Positions 18,291-27,468 of a DNA stretch of 64,000 nucleotides are shown here, in pieces. The stretch's first letter is position 1, and the number at the start of each line of letters is the position of its first letter. Where the stretch lies: NCBI GenBank assembly GCA_944389885.1, contig CALXNZ010000004.1, positions 1-64,000 of the forward strand. Reading direction: 5' to 3'. Under the pieces are notes generated by a model, which was not told the origin of the DNA, did not search any database, and saw only the letters and a program-made list of their open reading frames with translations. The position numbers were made by a program, and so were the translations under genes. This stretch comes from an uncultured Opitutales bacterium (GTDB lineage Bacteria; Verrucomicrobiota; Verrucomicrobiia; Opitutales; Intestinicryptomonadaceae).

Positions 18291-19184
18291 TTATTTTGCA
18301 CGGTTGCGGCGAATCGCAAAAGTTGCCGCAATCGTCAGTAGGGCAATTAGCGTGGCAATGTTTGCGGGTTCGGGTATCACAGTATAGTTCAAGTTATCCA
18401 TGCAGAAATATGCGGGAGTATTTGCTCCAAAATCGCCGTAATCGCTCGAATAGAGCTGGAAATACAAACCGTACAGACCGTCAGCTGTGTTTAAGGCGTT
18501 CAAATCCACCTCTATCCATTTATTTGAAACGCCGGACGCGTCAGAAAGGGTGGCGGTGACATAGTTTTCGGTGTAGTCGCCGCTGGCGGTTATTCCGTAT
18601 ATTTGAACTTGCTGTACATAATACTCGTCGTTGTCGTTTAGATTTTTTGTGAGGTAGTCATAGGTGACCAAATTGTTGGCCACGCTGATTGAGTCCACAT
18701 TTACGAGTTCCGAAAAAGTAATTGTGCCGCAATTTTCCGACTTTGAGTATGGAGAGCCCGGCACAGGGGGAGTCCCGTATGGATTGCCCTCTTGCACTCC
18801 GAAAAATACTCCGTACATTCCTCCGGCAACTCCCGAAGCGTCGGTGCCAGTCACTGATGTGTATTGCGCCTTTTCTCCTGCCGCCCAATATTGGCTGACG
18901 TCAACAAACGTATCGGAACAGTTAGAAATATTTATTCCGTTCCAGGCATAGTACCAACTTCCATAGCTGTAGCTATTGCTCCAATCGAAACCAATGGTCA
19001 CCATGGGATTCTTTTCGGCGTATTGGTCGAATATATATATTCCGCTGCTGTCAGATTCGGCTCTATGCGAGTCGTAAACCAGAGCGGCTCCGTCAAAATT
19101 GAAGACGTTTGCCGAGAGTGATTGGAATGATGCGCATGCAATTAAAAGCGCACCTGCATATAATTGATTTGATGTTATTTTCAT
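18291..19184 (-). CDS. DUF4465-like PEP-CTERM protein, possible corrinoid-binding surface protein
   Basis: A signal peptide (about 1-25) is followed by a strand-rich domain. The blocks WYYAWNGINISNCSD, GVFFGV and the strongly conserved-looking AYFCMDNLNY near residue 260 resemble the DUF4465 family. Some members of that family accompany corrinoid receptors in Bacteroidetes (from memory). The C-terminus is a PEP-CTERM tail (IPEPANIA, hydrophobic helix, RRNRAK). The start is well supported: AGGAAGG precedes it by 3-9 bases. It is the first gene behind the cobalamin riboswitch and 13 bases ahead of the TonB receptor gene, so a role in B12 capture is inferred. Confidence 0.82.
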   Translation of the reverse strand: MKITSNQLYAGALLIACASFQSLSANVFNFDGAALVYDSHRAESDSSGIYIFDQYAEKNPMVTIGFDWSNSYSYGSWYYAWNGINISNCSDTFVDVSQYWAAGEKAQYTSVTGTDASGVAGGMYGVFFGVQEGNPYGTPPVPGSPYSKSENCGTITFSELVNVDSISVANNLVTYDYLTKNLNDNDEYYVQQVQIYGITASGDYTENYVTATLSDASGVSNKWIEVDLNALNTADGLYGLYFQLYSSDYGDFGANTPAYFCMDNLNYTVIPEPANIATLIALLTIAATFAIRRNRAK

Positions 19185-19344
19185 TTTCCTTCCTATTTCT
19201 TCGATAGAGATTGGTTCTCGAGAAAAGAAAATGAAACAGAATGTTTGAGGTTTGCGCTACCGATGAAAACCAAAATGCCGCAAAACTCTTTCCGTAGAAC
19301 CCGAAAGTTCCAACGGCACAATGTCCTAAATTCTTTGCTCGAGA

Positions 19345-19530
19345 ATTAAATGGACGACTGTCACACACGTCTTCTGGCTCATTTCCAAAGCCGGTTGATG
19401 CCGGCGGGCGCCCCACCTTCCCATTATTTTTAAACAGTGGCAAAAGGGACGCTTTCGGAAAATTACAGCGGCGAGACCGCACCTGAATTTAACAGGATTT
19501 CCGTTTGAGTACAGTCATGGTGGATTTAAA
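19345..19530 (-). promoter_or_regulatory. Cobalamin riboswitch
   Basis: Reading the minus strand, the expected blocks occur in order. First are a GGAAATCC...GGTGCGG and CCGCTGTAA region around 19502-19465. Then come GCCACTGT near 19433-19440, GGGAAGG near 19415-19422, and the B12 box GAGCCAGAAGAC at about 19369-19380. The box and the internal P4-P6 blocks match the class I cobalamin riboswitch closely; the outer ends are approximate. The remaining leader of about 160 bases to the start at 19184 would hold the expression platform. When cobalamin is bound, the three-gene receptor operon should be switched off. Confidence 0.9.
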
Positions 19531-19557
19531 AATCCTCTAAAAAAAGAACTGCCGGCG

Positions 19558-19586
19558 TTTATTTTCGCAAAGCAACGCATTGTCAA
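19558..19586 (-). promoter_or_regulatory. Promoter for the riboswitch operon
   Basis: On the minus strand a perfect TTGACA (-35, 19581-19586) and an AATAAA (-10, 19558-19563) are separated by 17 bases. Transcription would start near 19551, just before the riboswitch. Confidence 0.65.
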
Positions 19587-19758
19587 GTTTTTTTTGCCCC
19601 TCCATTCATCTCTCCGATATTCAGCATGCCTTACAATCTTTTGACGAACTGGGCTATCGGGTGTATTCAAGCCGAATTGCAGTGATCAATCGGGAAGTGG
19701 TGTTTAATATTTTTTCTTTTGCTCCGTTGCAAATATATAAAAATCTTCCCAAATAGTG

Positions 19759-19788
19759 TTGACAAAAGAATCGGGCGGAAAATATTTT
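19759..19788 (+). promoter_or_regulatory. Putative promoter for the 585-residue hypothetical gene
   Basis: TTGACA at 19759-19764 and TATTTT at 19783-19788 are 18 bases apart and lie about 50 bases before the gene start. Bases 19590-19758 hold no other supported feature. Confidence 0.5.
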
Positions 19789-19835
19789 GGGAATTTAATT
19801 TAACTTCAGTCATACAACCAACTATCCTTTTTTAA

Positions 19836-21593
19836 ATGCTTAATTTTTCAGAGCAATGTATGGATATGGCCCGCTCGATTCTGGGCAAAAATTTGGGGGC
19901 AATTAACGCGGACGGCTCTATCACTCCGGTGGAAAATGAGACGTCTTTAGATTACGATTCCGGCCATGCGGCTATGGCATTGGGCGAATATTACCGCGCC
20001 ACGGGCGCCGTGGAAATGGACGGGCATGATATAGTGGATCTCTGCGCCCGCTGTATTACCGCGCAGACAAATATAAACGAATACACCGAAGACGGCTTGG
20101 CTTATTCATCGCTTGGCCTTTTGGCATTTGGCCCCTCAAAAGATAGAAACTTAGTATGGGAAAGACTTCTCGAATCCACTCAAAAAAATCTGGATAAACG
20201 CCTGCTGTCGCGCACCGATTACGAAGACCATTTCCAGATTTTTAATATCGCGAAAGCCGTGGCGCGCTTCAGCATGGGCCTCAGTAAAAAAGACGAAACC
20301 GGCAAACTCATCGACAAATTTCTGGAACGCATACAACAGACATCTTCGGCAAACTATTTCGACGACAAACCTTTGGAAGGATTTGACGGCGTGTTCGACA
20401 TTATGGGGGTCGTCAGCTTTGTATTTATCCGTCAATCCTTGCAGCTGCACGCAAATATGCATCTGCGCGACCGCAAGATACCAAGCCTCCGCACTTTTGC
20501 TGAGAAATATCTGAGAATGATGCCGGATATCGTTCGCAGCGACGGGCTCGGCTGGGCTTTTGGCCGCAGCATAGGCGCCTACGGGCAAATGCACTGCATA
20601 TCCATGATATTGCAGGCAATGCGCGATAATTGGATTACAGAAGATAAAATGGCGGATTATATGGATATACTCCGCAGATTGTTTCAGTTCTTCTTTATGA
20701 CATACCTCGACCAGGAACACGGCTTTCTTGTAGTGCGCGATGGCGAGCGTTCCTCCGATGCCGGCGTAAGCACGAGGGTGGCAAATTTTGACGCGGCGCG
20801 CTATCTGTGCCAATGGGCGCGATTGGCTAAGACAATAGGACGCCAAATGCAGCCTAAAAACGTTGCCGCAAAGAGCCACGGCAAGTATTTTGTCTTTGAC
20901 AGCTCTTCAAGGAAAGAGCAGGGGCTATATTCGTATCTCAATTCCGATACGGGCTTGCATGTGCAAATACCGCTCATAGCTCCGGGAGCCAAGGATATGT
21001 CCTCTTCTCTCGCATTTCCGCATATGCCGGGAATTTTCGACTGGCCAGCAGATAGGTATCTGCCCGTATTTATTCCCGAACTCACCTTTGGAGGCAAGGA
21101 AACCACGCCTTCGTACTACGGGAAGCGTTGCACCACCGGTTTGGGCTTGCGCAATTCCTATTTCTTTAGGTATGAACAGCCCGAGTTGATATCAAAGGAC
21201 GGGGAAATCCTAAAAGGCGTAGGATCGTGCAAAGTGTCGTGGACTTTCTGCGGAAATAAAATCACCGGCGATTTCATTTACTCCGTATCAAACCAGACTA
21301 CTCTCGACAAAATGAGGCTTGTTGTGGCGATTGGTTCTCCACATTCCGAATACCATGTTCCCATGAGTTTTGCCATAGGCGAAAACGGACTTGGAGTGTG
21401 CATAGAAAAAGACGACTTTCAGGGAAACTGGAAAGATACCGAAGTGGTGTCTTCAGACTTGGCTTATCGCTCATACTGGGGCAAAATACATTATCTTCAG
21501 GTTTACGCCAGAGAGCACCCAATGGTAATGAGGCCGGGAATACAATATAGAATCACTCTTTCCCTCTCGCCTGATATCGTCTTTGCGGAATAA
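19836..21593 (+). CDS. Hypothetical protein, helical-toroid then beta-sandwich architecture
   Basis: A 585-residue protein without a signal peptide or membrane helix. The first 350 or so residues look like repeated helical hairpins (for example SLDYDSGHAAMALGEYYRATG and FQIFNIAKAVARFSM). The remainder is strand-rich. This layout recalls the alpha/alpha-toroid plus beta-sandwich plan of polysaccharide lyases (heparinase II/III-like) or some glycoside hydrolases. I cannot identify catalytic residues or assign a family. It has its own promoter-like site and a strong terminator, so it is probably monocistronic. A second in-frame ATG lies at 19857. Confidence 0.8.
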   Translation: MLNFSEQCMDMARSILGKNLGAINADGSITPVENETSLDYDSGHAAMALGEYYRATGAVEMDGHDIVDLCARCITAQTNINEYTEDGLAYSSLGLLAFGPSKDRNLVWERLLESTQKNLDKRLLSRTDYEDHFQIFNIAKAVARFSMGLSKKDETGKLIDKFLERIQQTSSANYFDDKPLEGFDGVFDIMGVVSFVFIRQSLQLHANMHLRDRKIPSLRTFAEKYLRMMPDIVRSDGLGWAFGRSIGAYGQMHCISMILQAMRDNWITEDKMADYMDILRRLFQFFFMTYLDQEHGFLVVRDGERSSDAGVSTRVANFDAARYLCQWARLAKTIGRQMQPKNVAAKSHGKYFVFDSSSRKEQGLYSYLNSDTGLHVQIPLIAPGAKDMSSSLAFPHMPGIFDWPADRYLPVFIPELTFGGKETTPSYYGKRCTTGLGLRNSYFFRYEQPELISKDGEILKGVGSCKVSWTFCGNKITGDFIYSVSNQTTLDKMRLVVAIGSPHSEYHVPMSFAIGENGLGVCIEKDDFQGNWKDTEVVSSDLAYRSYWGKIHYLQVYAREHPMVMRPGIQYRITLSLSPDIVFAE

Positions 21594-21616
21594 TCTTTTA
21601 TTTAGGCTTGTTCCTT

Positions 21617-21652
21617 AAAAAAACCGCCGACTGACGAGTCGGCGGTTTTTTT
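21617..21652 (+). terminator. Rho-independent terminator
   Basis: A perfect 9-bp GC-rich stem pairs 21624-21632 with 21637-21645 around a 4-base loop. It is flanked by an A run and a T run, so it may also serve the minus strand. Confidence 0.93.
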
Positions 21653-21726
21653 GTAATACTTTTGCAGCTTGAATTAAAAACGCGTTTCACTGAAGTATAA
21701 ACGGCGGAAGATCCGAAACCCCTGCT

Positions 21727-22380
21727 TCAAGACAACAGGAATTTCGAGACGAGAGCCGATACCGCATTTCGGGTGTTTTCCGCCGCCAGAACGTCAGATA
21801 CCGCGACTATCCTTTCGGCCCCGGATTTGCGAACCGCCTGCGCGGTTTTAAGATTTACTCCGCCTATGGCAAACCATGGCAATTTTGGCGACATCTCAGA
21901 AACTTGCTTTACCAGCTCCAAGCCCACCGGCTTCCGCCCGGGCTTTGTGTTGGTGGCATAAACAGGGCCCACCGCAAAATAGTCTATTACGCCAGAAAGT
22001 GAGTCGGCGGCTTTCGCCTGTTCTATGGAATGAGTGGAGAGGCCGAGACATTTTTCCTCCCCAATAATCCGCCTGGCGTCGGCGGGCGGGATATCGTCTT
22101 GGCCTATATGCAGGCCGGCGAGGGGGAGGGACGCGGCAAGTTCAACGTCGTCGTTTATTATGAATATAGGGGCGTTGTCGGTTTGGAATATCGGCAAAAG
22201 GCGCAACGCCAATTCGCGCCTGGTTTGATGATTTTCTTTTTTCGCCCGTAATTGTATTATCTTGGCGCCCCCGTCGCGCAGCGCTGCGCACTTAGACTCA
22301 ATTTTTTCAAATGGGACATAGCCGGTATCGACTATTCCGTAAAATACGGCATCGCGCAAATAATCGTAGTACTGGCGCAT
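21727..22380 (-). CDS. thiE: Thiamine phosphate synthase
   Basis: Joins the thiazole phosphate and the pyrimidine pyrophosphate to make thiamine phosphate. It is a TIM barrel of 217 residues with family motifs IIQLRAK, FIINDDVELA, GLHIGQDD, LSTHS, YFAVGPVYATNTK and FAIGGVN. The start overlaps the stop of the Asp23-like gene as TAATG, so they are translationally coupled. A thiL-like gene, the next thiamine step, begins near the end of the window. Confidence 0.95.
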   Translation of the reverse strand: MRQYYDYLRDAVFYGIVDTGYVPFEKIESKCAALRDGGAKIIQLRAKKENHQTRRELALRLLPIFQTDNAPIFIINDDVELAASLPLAGLHIGQDDIPPADARRIIGEEKCLGLSTHSIEQAKAADSLSGVIDYFAVGPVYATNTKPGRKPVGLELVKQVSEMSPKLPWFAIGGVNLKTAQAVRKSGAERIVAVSDVLAAENTRNAVSALVSKFLLS

Positions 22381-22985
22381 TATTTCTTCTCGAAATCTTC
22401 CTTTTTAGAGTCGTCGACAGAGTCGAACACGGGGGATTTTTCGGAAAGAATAATATCGGCGTCGTCGTCGTTTTCTCTAACCGGAGGAAGGAATTTTGTA
22501 GTGGGCTTGTATATCAGACCCTTGAATCCGAGTACGCGGACGTCTATTCTGCCGAGTTTCTCAACACCCAAGTGCTCGCGGAATGCGGAGGTGAGGGCTG
22601 TCTGTATTTCGGCGGAGGCGTCGGTGAGTTTTTGGCCCGATTCAAGCTTTAAGCTAACGCACATGCAGAGCCTGCCGCGCCGCATGAAAATTTTTACGTC
22701 CGGACGGTTTAGGGCTCCCATGCTATAACAGACGCTTTGCACGAGTTCGTCGAGCGCTTTGCGAGACACTTCAACCACTCCAACGCGGTTGTCGAAGAGT
22801 TTTATGGGGCGGAAGTGCGCCCTGATTTTGCGCACAGCCACAAAAAGCGCAAGTGAAAGCGCTGCGAGACCGAGAAATTCCGGGGCATGAGGTTGATTCC
22901 ATGAGGTTTCAAGAAAATCCGAAACGGATTTTATCCACGATGCTGCGGATTGGAAGAAAGCGTCCATTGCCTGAGTTTGTTGCAT
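22380..22985 (-). CDS. Asp23/Gls24-like membrane-anchored protein
   Basis: 201 residues. A single membrane helix (about 37-55, LGLAALSLALFVAV) is followed by a small Asp23-like domain: VGVVEVSRKALDELVQSV, then CVSLKLESGQKL and DVRVLGFKG. In Firmicutes, related proteins form an envelope-stress anchor. The last 40 residues are acidic and probably disordered. It lies between ubiD and thiE, overlapping thiE by one base. The function in Gram-negative bacteria is not known. Confidence 0.7.
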   Translation of the reverse strand: MQQTQAMDAFFQSAASWIKSVSDFLETSWNQPHAPEFLGLAALSLALFVAVRKIRAHFRPIKLFDNRVGVVEVSRKALDELVQSVCYSMGALNRPDVKIFMRRGRLCMCVSLKLESGQKLTDASAEIQTALTSAFREHLGVEKLGRIDVRVLGFKGLIYKPTTKFLPPVRENDDDADIILSEKSPVFDSVDDSKKEDFEKK

Positions 22986-23037
22986 ATATTTTTTTTAACC
23001 GCACTACATTAAAATCGATTATATCGTGTCGGCAAGT

Positions 23038-24819
23038 CTATTTGTCAAAAGAAAGATCGTCCGGCCATTCGCGAAGATAGCCGTCGGCGGAGTTTTTCTT
23101 GCACGCGTCCACAAAGGCGCAATTTGATTCGGAGAAAATTATGTCCCGCGATGGATCTGTGTTGTTAAATACTTTCCACAACATTTTTGATTTGTTGGAG
23201 ATGTCGATGTCGGCGTCGAAAATTATTGCGGCCCTAAAATATCCGTCAAAGAGCTTTGAATTGGCGAGCTTATGGAGTATTTGGCGGCCGTTTTGCTCTC
23301 CTTTTTCTATGGAGAATGCCGCGAAGTAAGGCAGAAATTCACAATTTTTAAAGCAGGCGTCTTCTCTTATAAAATTTCTTATTTCGCCCAAGCGCCTATC
23401 GTCGGCGATTTTTAGATTTGACGCTTTGCGTTGTGGCTCCTCTTCACGCGGCGTTGTGAGGTCTATGCCGATTTTGGCTCCCATCAAAGGGGTTGGCGAT
23501 GAATGGTCGAGTACGTCGAGCACTCCGTATGAGAGGAAAACATCGCGCGCGGCGTCGAATTTTTCCGCAAACAATTTCCATATCGCGCTTAAATCCTTGG
23601 GGTTTACGTCGGCATCTACCGCTACTATCGCTTTGCAAAATCCCATCTGGCCTTGTCCCCATAGTCCGCTGAATAGCTTTTGGGCGTGGGCGGGATATTC
23701 CTTCTTTATGGATACTATGCAAATGTTATGGAAAACGCCTTCCCATGGTAGAAAATAGTTTGAAATTTCGGGCATCACCATGCGCAGCATAGGCAAAAAT
23801 ATGCGCTCAGTGGCTTTTGCCATATAGCAGTCCTCCATGGGCGGCGGCCCTACAAGGGTTGCGCAATAGGTGGGGTTGCGCCTATGTGTCAGGGCCGTCA
23901 GGTGAAATACGGGATACATGTCCGCTTGCGAGTAGTAGCCGGTGTGGTCTCCGAATGGCCCTTCAAGCCTTCTTTCGTCAACATCCACATATCCTTCAAG
24001 TATAAATTCGGATTCCGCAGGAACTTCTATATCGTTTGTAATGCACTTGGCAGTTTTAACCCCTTTACCCCTAAAAAATCCGGCGAGGAGCAGCTCGTAT
24101 ATGCCGCGCGGCATTGGAGCCGTAGCCGCATATATCGTGGCGGGATCCGCCCCTATTGCCACGCTTACCGGCATTCTTTTGCCAATCTTGGAGTATTCTC
24201 CAAAATGGTGAGATGCGTCCTTATGGATATGCCAGTGCATTCCGGTCGTATTCTTGTCGAAAACCTGAAGTCTGTACATTCCAAGATTTTTTTCCGAACC
24301 GTCCGGAGATTGTGTGAATACGAGGGGCAGCGTGATAAATCTTCCGCCGTCGTGCGGCCAACATTTTAGTACGGGAATATCGCCGATATCTATTTCATCG
24401 CCTAACTTTACGACTTCTTGGCATGGCGGGGGCGCCTTCTTATTCCATTTGCGCGGAGACGTCTTTAATATGGATAAAGCGGATTTCGCCAGCCCGAAAA
24501 TTTCCGAGAAAGATTTCGGGGGCCGGGTTTTTATAAGCTCCGATATTCTATTTCCGGCCTCCTCCAAGTTTCCGACTCCGAGAGCCATAGCCATGCGCTT
24601 TTCTGAGCCAAATAAATTTGTGGCCACATTGAATTTGCGTTTGCCGCCGTCAACGACGTTCGTAAAGAGTAGGGCTTTCCCGCCTCCCGGTTTCTTTGAT
24701 TCGGCATCCGTTATTTTGGATATTTCTATTTCTGGAGAAATCTCCTCGCCGATGCGCAGCAATTCTCCTTCGGATTCCAATAATTCTATAAATTCGTTTA
24801 AATTGTCACAGGCTTTCAT
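23038..24819 (-). CDS. UbiD-family decarboxylase, probable menaquinone branch (MqnL-like)
   Basis: A 593-residue UbiD-type enzyme, which uses prenylated FMN to decarboxylate an aromatic acid. Family features include the stretch AIGADPATIYAATAPMP in parts, the EGPFGDHTGYYS region near the middle and the catalytic-site Glu/Arg neighbourhood. I start at MKACDN (24819) because GGAGTGGGG precedes it at the right spacing; the start overlaps the ubiX gene. With the adjacent UbiX and UbiA homologues and the divergent mqn genes, it should decarboxylate a 1,4-dihydroxy-6-naphthoate derivative late in menaquinone synthesis. Confidence 0.88.
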   Translation of the reverse strand: MKACDNLNEFIELLESEGELLRIGEEISPEIEISKITDAESKKPGGGKALLFTNVVDGGKRKFNVATNLFGSEKRMAMALGVGNLEEAGNRISELIKTRPPKSFSEIFGLAKSALSILKTSPRKWNKKAPPPCQEVVKLGDEIDIGDIPVLKCWPHDGGRFITLPLVFTQSPDGSEKNLGMYRLQVFDKNTTGMHWHIHKDASHHFGEYSKIGKRMPVSVAIGADPATIYAATAPMPRGIYELLLAGFFRGKGVKTAKCITNDIEVPAESEFILEGYVDVDERRLEGPFGDHTGYYSQADMYPVFHLTALTHRRNPTYCATLVGPPPMEDCYMAKATERIFLPMLRMVMPEISNYFLPWEGVFHNICIVSIKKEYPAHAQKLFSGLWGQGQMGFCKAIVAVDADVNPKDLSAIWKLFAEKFDAARDVFLSYGVLDVLDHSSPTPLMGAKIGIDLTTPREEEPQRKASNLKIADDRRLGEIRNFIREDACFKNCEFLPYFAAFSIEKGEQNGRQILHKLANSKLFDGYFRAAIIFDADIDISNKSKMLWKVFNNTDPSRDIIFSESNCAFVDACKKNSADGYLREWPDDLSFDK

Positions 24820-25450
24820 ATCCCCACTCCTTAAGTATGCTTTGTTCCGCGCCCATCGCCGACAATGTGCGGGCGGTGACAAACTCTATGATATCGCCCA
24901 CGCATGCAGGTCTTGAATAAAATCCGGGAGAGGGCGGAAGCACGACAGCTCCGGCTTCTGAAACCGCACACATATTGCGCATCGACGTCAGGGCGAGAGG
25001 GGTTTCGCGAGGCACTATAACAAGGCGCCTCCTTTCCTTTAAGGCGACTTCCGCAGCCCGTACAGCGAGCGTGTCGGCTATGGAGTTTGCTATTTTACCA
25101 AGCGTTTTCATGGAACACGGGCTTACGGCCATGGCATCGAATAAAAACGAGCCGCTTGCAATCGGGGCGTCGAAATCGCCGTCTTCAAATGTTGAAATCC
25201 TGGAAATTTCTTTTTTTGAAAGTGGGAGCGGCGGAATTTTCCAGAAACCGGACAGCCGGAGAGCGTCCATGGCTTGAAATACGGTTTGGGCTCCGTCGAG
25301 CTCCCGTCCCATGACGTCTTTTGCGGCGGCGGTGAGTACGCAATAAATCTCGCAGTCGGCAAGGGCGAGTTTTGACAGCAAATCGATGCCAAATGCGATT
25401 CCAGAGGCTCCGGTTATGGCGATTACATATCTCTTTTTTCGATTTTTCAT
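24806..25450 (-). CDS. ubiX: UbiX-family flavin prenyltransferase (MqnM-like)
   Basis: Makes the prenylated FMN cofactor needed by UbiD enzymes. It has 214 residues with the family motif TGASGIAFGIDLL at the N-terminus, SPCSMKTLGKIANSIADTL in the middle and the VPRETPL loop. It overlaps the ubiD gene by 14 bases and follows ubiA by 6 bases, forming a tight three-gene unit. Confidence 0.94.
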   Translation of the reverse strand: MKNRKKRYVIAITGASGIAFGIDLLSKLALADCEIYCVLTAAAKDVMGRELDGAQTVFQAMDALRLSGFWKIPPLPLSKKEISRISTFEDGDFDAPIASGSFLFDAMAVSPCSMKTLGKIANSIADTLAVRAAEVALKERRRLVIVPRETPLALTSMRNMCAVSEAGAVVLPPSPGFYSRPACVGDIIEFVTARTLSAMGAEQSILKEWGYESL

Positions 25451-25456
25451 GTGGAT

Positions 25457-26317
25457 TTATATTAAGGCTGTAGCCGAGCCGGCCAATATCAGCATAGATG
25501 AACCCGCATTCAGATAAAAGAATATATCGGAAATTTTTTTTGCGGAAAATCTTTTTGTCGAGTATATCGCAAACGCATATCCGGCTCCGATTAGGGCGGT
25601 GCATGCAAAGTACGGAATCCCCAAACCAAATAAATATCCGCTGGCGATTAGACTTAGAAAAGCCAATACAAGCATAAAGGCGGCTATTCTTAGAGCGTTG
25701 TCTTTCCCGAATCGGGCAGGTATTGAGTGCAGCCCGTAATTTTTGTCGAAGTCGATATCTTGCAGGGCGTATATTACATCAAAAGCCGCTATTTGAAATA
25801 ATAGAGCGGAAGAGAGAGTCAATATGCGGGGATCGAGAGTTGCAGAGGCCGCTATCCACGCGGCTGTGGGCGCTACGGATATGGCGAGTCCCAGCCACAA
25901 GTGCGAGGCCGACGTGAAACGCTTTGAATAGGAATATCCTAAAAGCATCGCAAGCGCTGGAAAGGATAGCCAACCGCACAGCGGATTTATGGCGAAGGCC
26001 GATGCGATAAATATTCCCGAACAAAATATCGTAAAAAATTTGGCGGCATTCGTGGAAATCGCCCCGCTGACGGTGGGGCGCATTTTTGTCCGCGGATTTT
26101 TAGCGTCTATGCGCCTGTCAACTATTCGGTTGAATCCCATGGCGGCGGCTCTCGCCGCAGTGAACGCCACGAGTATCATCGCAATCTGGAATGCGTCGAC
26201 GGCCCATCCGTTTGCCCAGGCCAGGCATAGTCCGGCAAGGGCGAAGGGAAGGGCGAACAGGGTGTGGCCTATTTTTATCATGTCCGCATAAGCGAACGCC
26301 TCTTTTATCACTTGCAT
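25457..26317 (-). CDS. UbiA-family prenyltransferase, probable MqnP
   Basis: A polytopic inner-membrane enzyme of about 286 residues with eight or nine helices. The two Asp-rich motifs are NRIVDRRIDAKNPRT and DIDFDKNYGLHS. It should attach the isoprenoid chain to the naphthoate ring in the futalosine route. The start at 26317 (MQVIKEAFAYADMIKIGHTLF) matches the usual N-terminus; the upstream TTG at 26353 is less likely. It is divergent from mqnE across 113 bases. Confidence 0.92.
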   Translation of the reverse strand: MQVIKEAFAYADMIKIGHTLFALPFALAGLCLAWANGWAVDAFQIAMILVAFTAARAAAMGFNRIVDRRIDAKNPRTKMRPTVSGAISTNAAKFFTIFCSGIFIASAFAINPLCGWLSFPALAMLLGYSYSKRFTSASHLWLGLAISVAPTAAWIAASATLDPRILTLSSALLFQIAAFDVIYALQDIDFDKNYGLHSIPARFGKDNALRIAAFMLVLAFLSLIASGYLFGLGIPYFACTALIGAGYAFAIYSTKRFSAKKISDIFFYLNAGSSMLILAGSATALI

Positions 26318-26430
26318 TGTGCGGAATGATTTAAGAAATACCTTTCTTGGCAACCATTTTTATTTTCTGTCGGTTTCGGGCGGGATAAAGTCTATTGACA
26401 AAAATCTCCTTTGTACCATCTTTTGTGAGA

Positions 26431-27468
26431 ATGGAAATTTTGCAGTCAACAGCGCCGCGTATGGAACGCGGCGAAGCGTTGGAGTTGTTGGAGCACGGAA
26501 CCATATTTGATATGGGGAAACGCGCCGACTCCGCGCGCAGGAATTTGCACGGAAATATAGCCTATTATTCGGTGAACGCAGCCGTCACTTATTCCAATAT
26601 TTGCCAGACTCTTTGCCCGATTTGTTCCTTTGCCCGCAGAGAAGGGAGCGAAGACGCATATTTGTTAACCCCCGCCCAGGCCCACGAACGCGCAGTTAAA
26701 TTTGCGGAGAAAGGCGCGCGGGAAATTCACATAATAGGCGGCATGAATCCAAAGCTGCCTTTGGATTATTATTTAGATTTTGTCCGCTCCGTTAAAAGCG
26801 CGGGATACGGCATAAATATAGTGGCTTTTACGGTGTCGGAATGCGTGTTGATGTCGAGGGTATCCGGGAAACCCCTTGACGAAGTCTTAAAAATGCTCAT
26901 GGAAGCGGGCGTAAATGCTTTGCCCGGAGGCGGGGCGGAAATATTCGACGATTCCATAAGGTCAAAAATATCTCCCAATAAACTTAGGGCGGAGGAGTGG
27001 CTCGACGCCATGCGCACAGCGCACCTCTGCGGCTTGAAAACCAATGCGACAATGCTTTACGGCCACATAGAGACGCCAGAGTCCGTTGTTGACCATCTCT
27101 TGCACTTGCGCGGATTGCAAGATGAAACGGGCGGTTTTAAAGCGTTTGTCCCACTGCCTTATCGCCGCGGCAAGAGCGATATTTCCTCTAAGAGCTCCGG
27201 CATATACGATATCAAAATAACCGCCCTGGCCAGAATAGTTTTGGATAATTTTCCCCATATAAGAGTTCCTATAACGCATTTTGGGGATAGGCAGGCTCAA
27301 GTGCTGTTGAATTTCGGGGCAGACGATATAGGCGGAACCCATTGGATGGAAGAAGTGGCGGTATCCGCGGGGGCAAAACGCATGGAAAGAAGCGAGTCTT
27401 TTATGCGCTCGATTATATCTGTCGCCGGATTTGATCCTTTGGGAGGAAATTCAAATTATGCCCATTGA
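26431..27468 (+). CDS. mqnE: Aminofutalosine synthase MqnE (radical SAM)
   Basis: Adds an adenosine-derived radical to the MqnA product to form aminofutalosine. The radical SAM cluster motif is CQTLCPIC near residue 52, followed by the family blocks EIHIIGGMNPKLP, LPGGGAEIFDDSIR, TNATMLYGHIETPE and RGLQDETGGFKAFVPL. These blocks separate it from MqnC. I prefer the ATG at 26431; the frame extends to a TTG at 26395, but that TTGACA could itself be a -35 box. First gene of the mqnEACDB operon. Confidence 0.95.
   Translation: MEILQSTAPRMERGEALELLEHGTIFDMGKRADSARRNLHGNIAYYSVNAAVTYSNICQTLCPICSFARREGSEDAYLLTPAQAHERAVKFAEKGAREIHIIGGMNPKLPLDYYLDFVRSVKSAGYGINIVAFTVSECVLMSRVSGKPLDEVLKMLMEAGVNALPGGGAEIFDDSIRSKISPNKLRAEEWLDAMRTAHLCGLKTNATMLYGHIETPESVVDHLLHLRGLQDETGGFKAFVPLPYRRGKSDISSKSSGIYDIKITALARIVLDNFPHIRVPITHFGDRQAQVLLNFGADDIGGTHWMEEVAVSAGAKRMERSESFMRSIISVAGFDPLGGNSNYAH

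Noticed and set aside
22311-22652. 113-residue plus-strand frame over the thiE/Asp23 junction
   Set aside because: It is antisense to two recognised genes and has no motif of its own.
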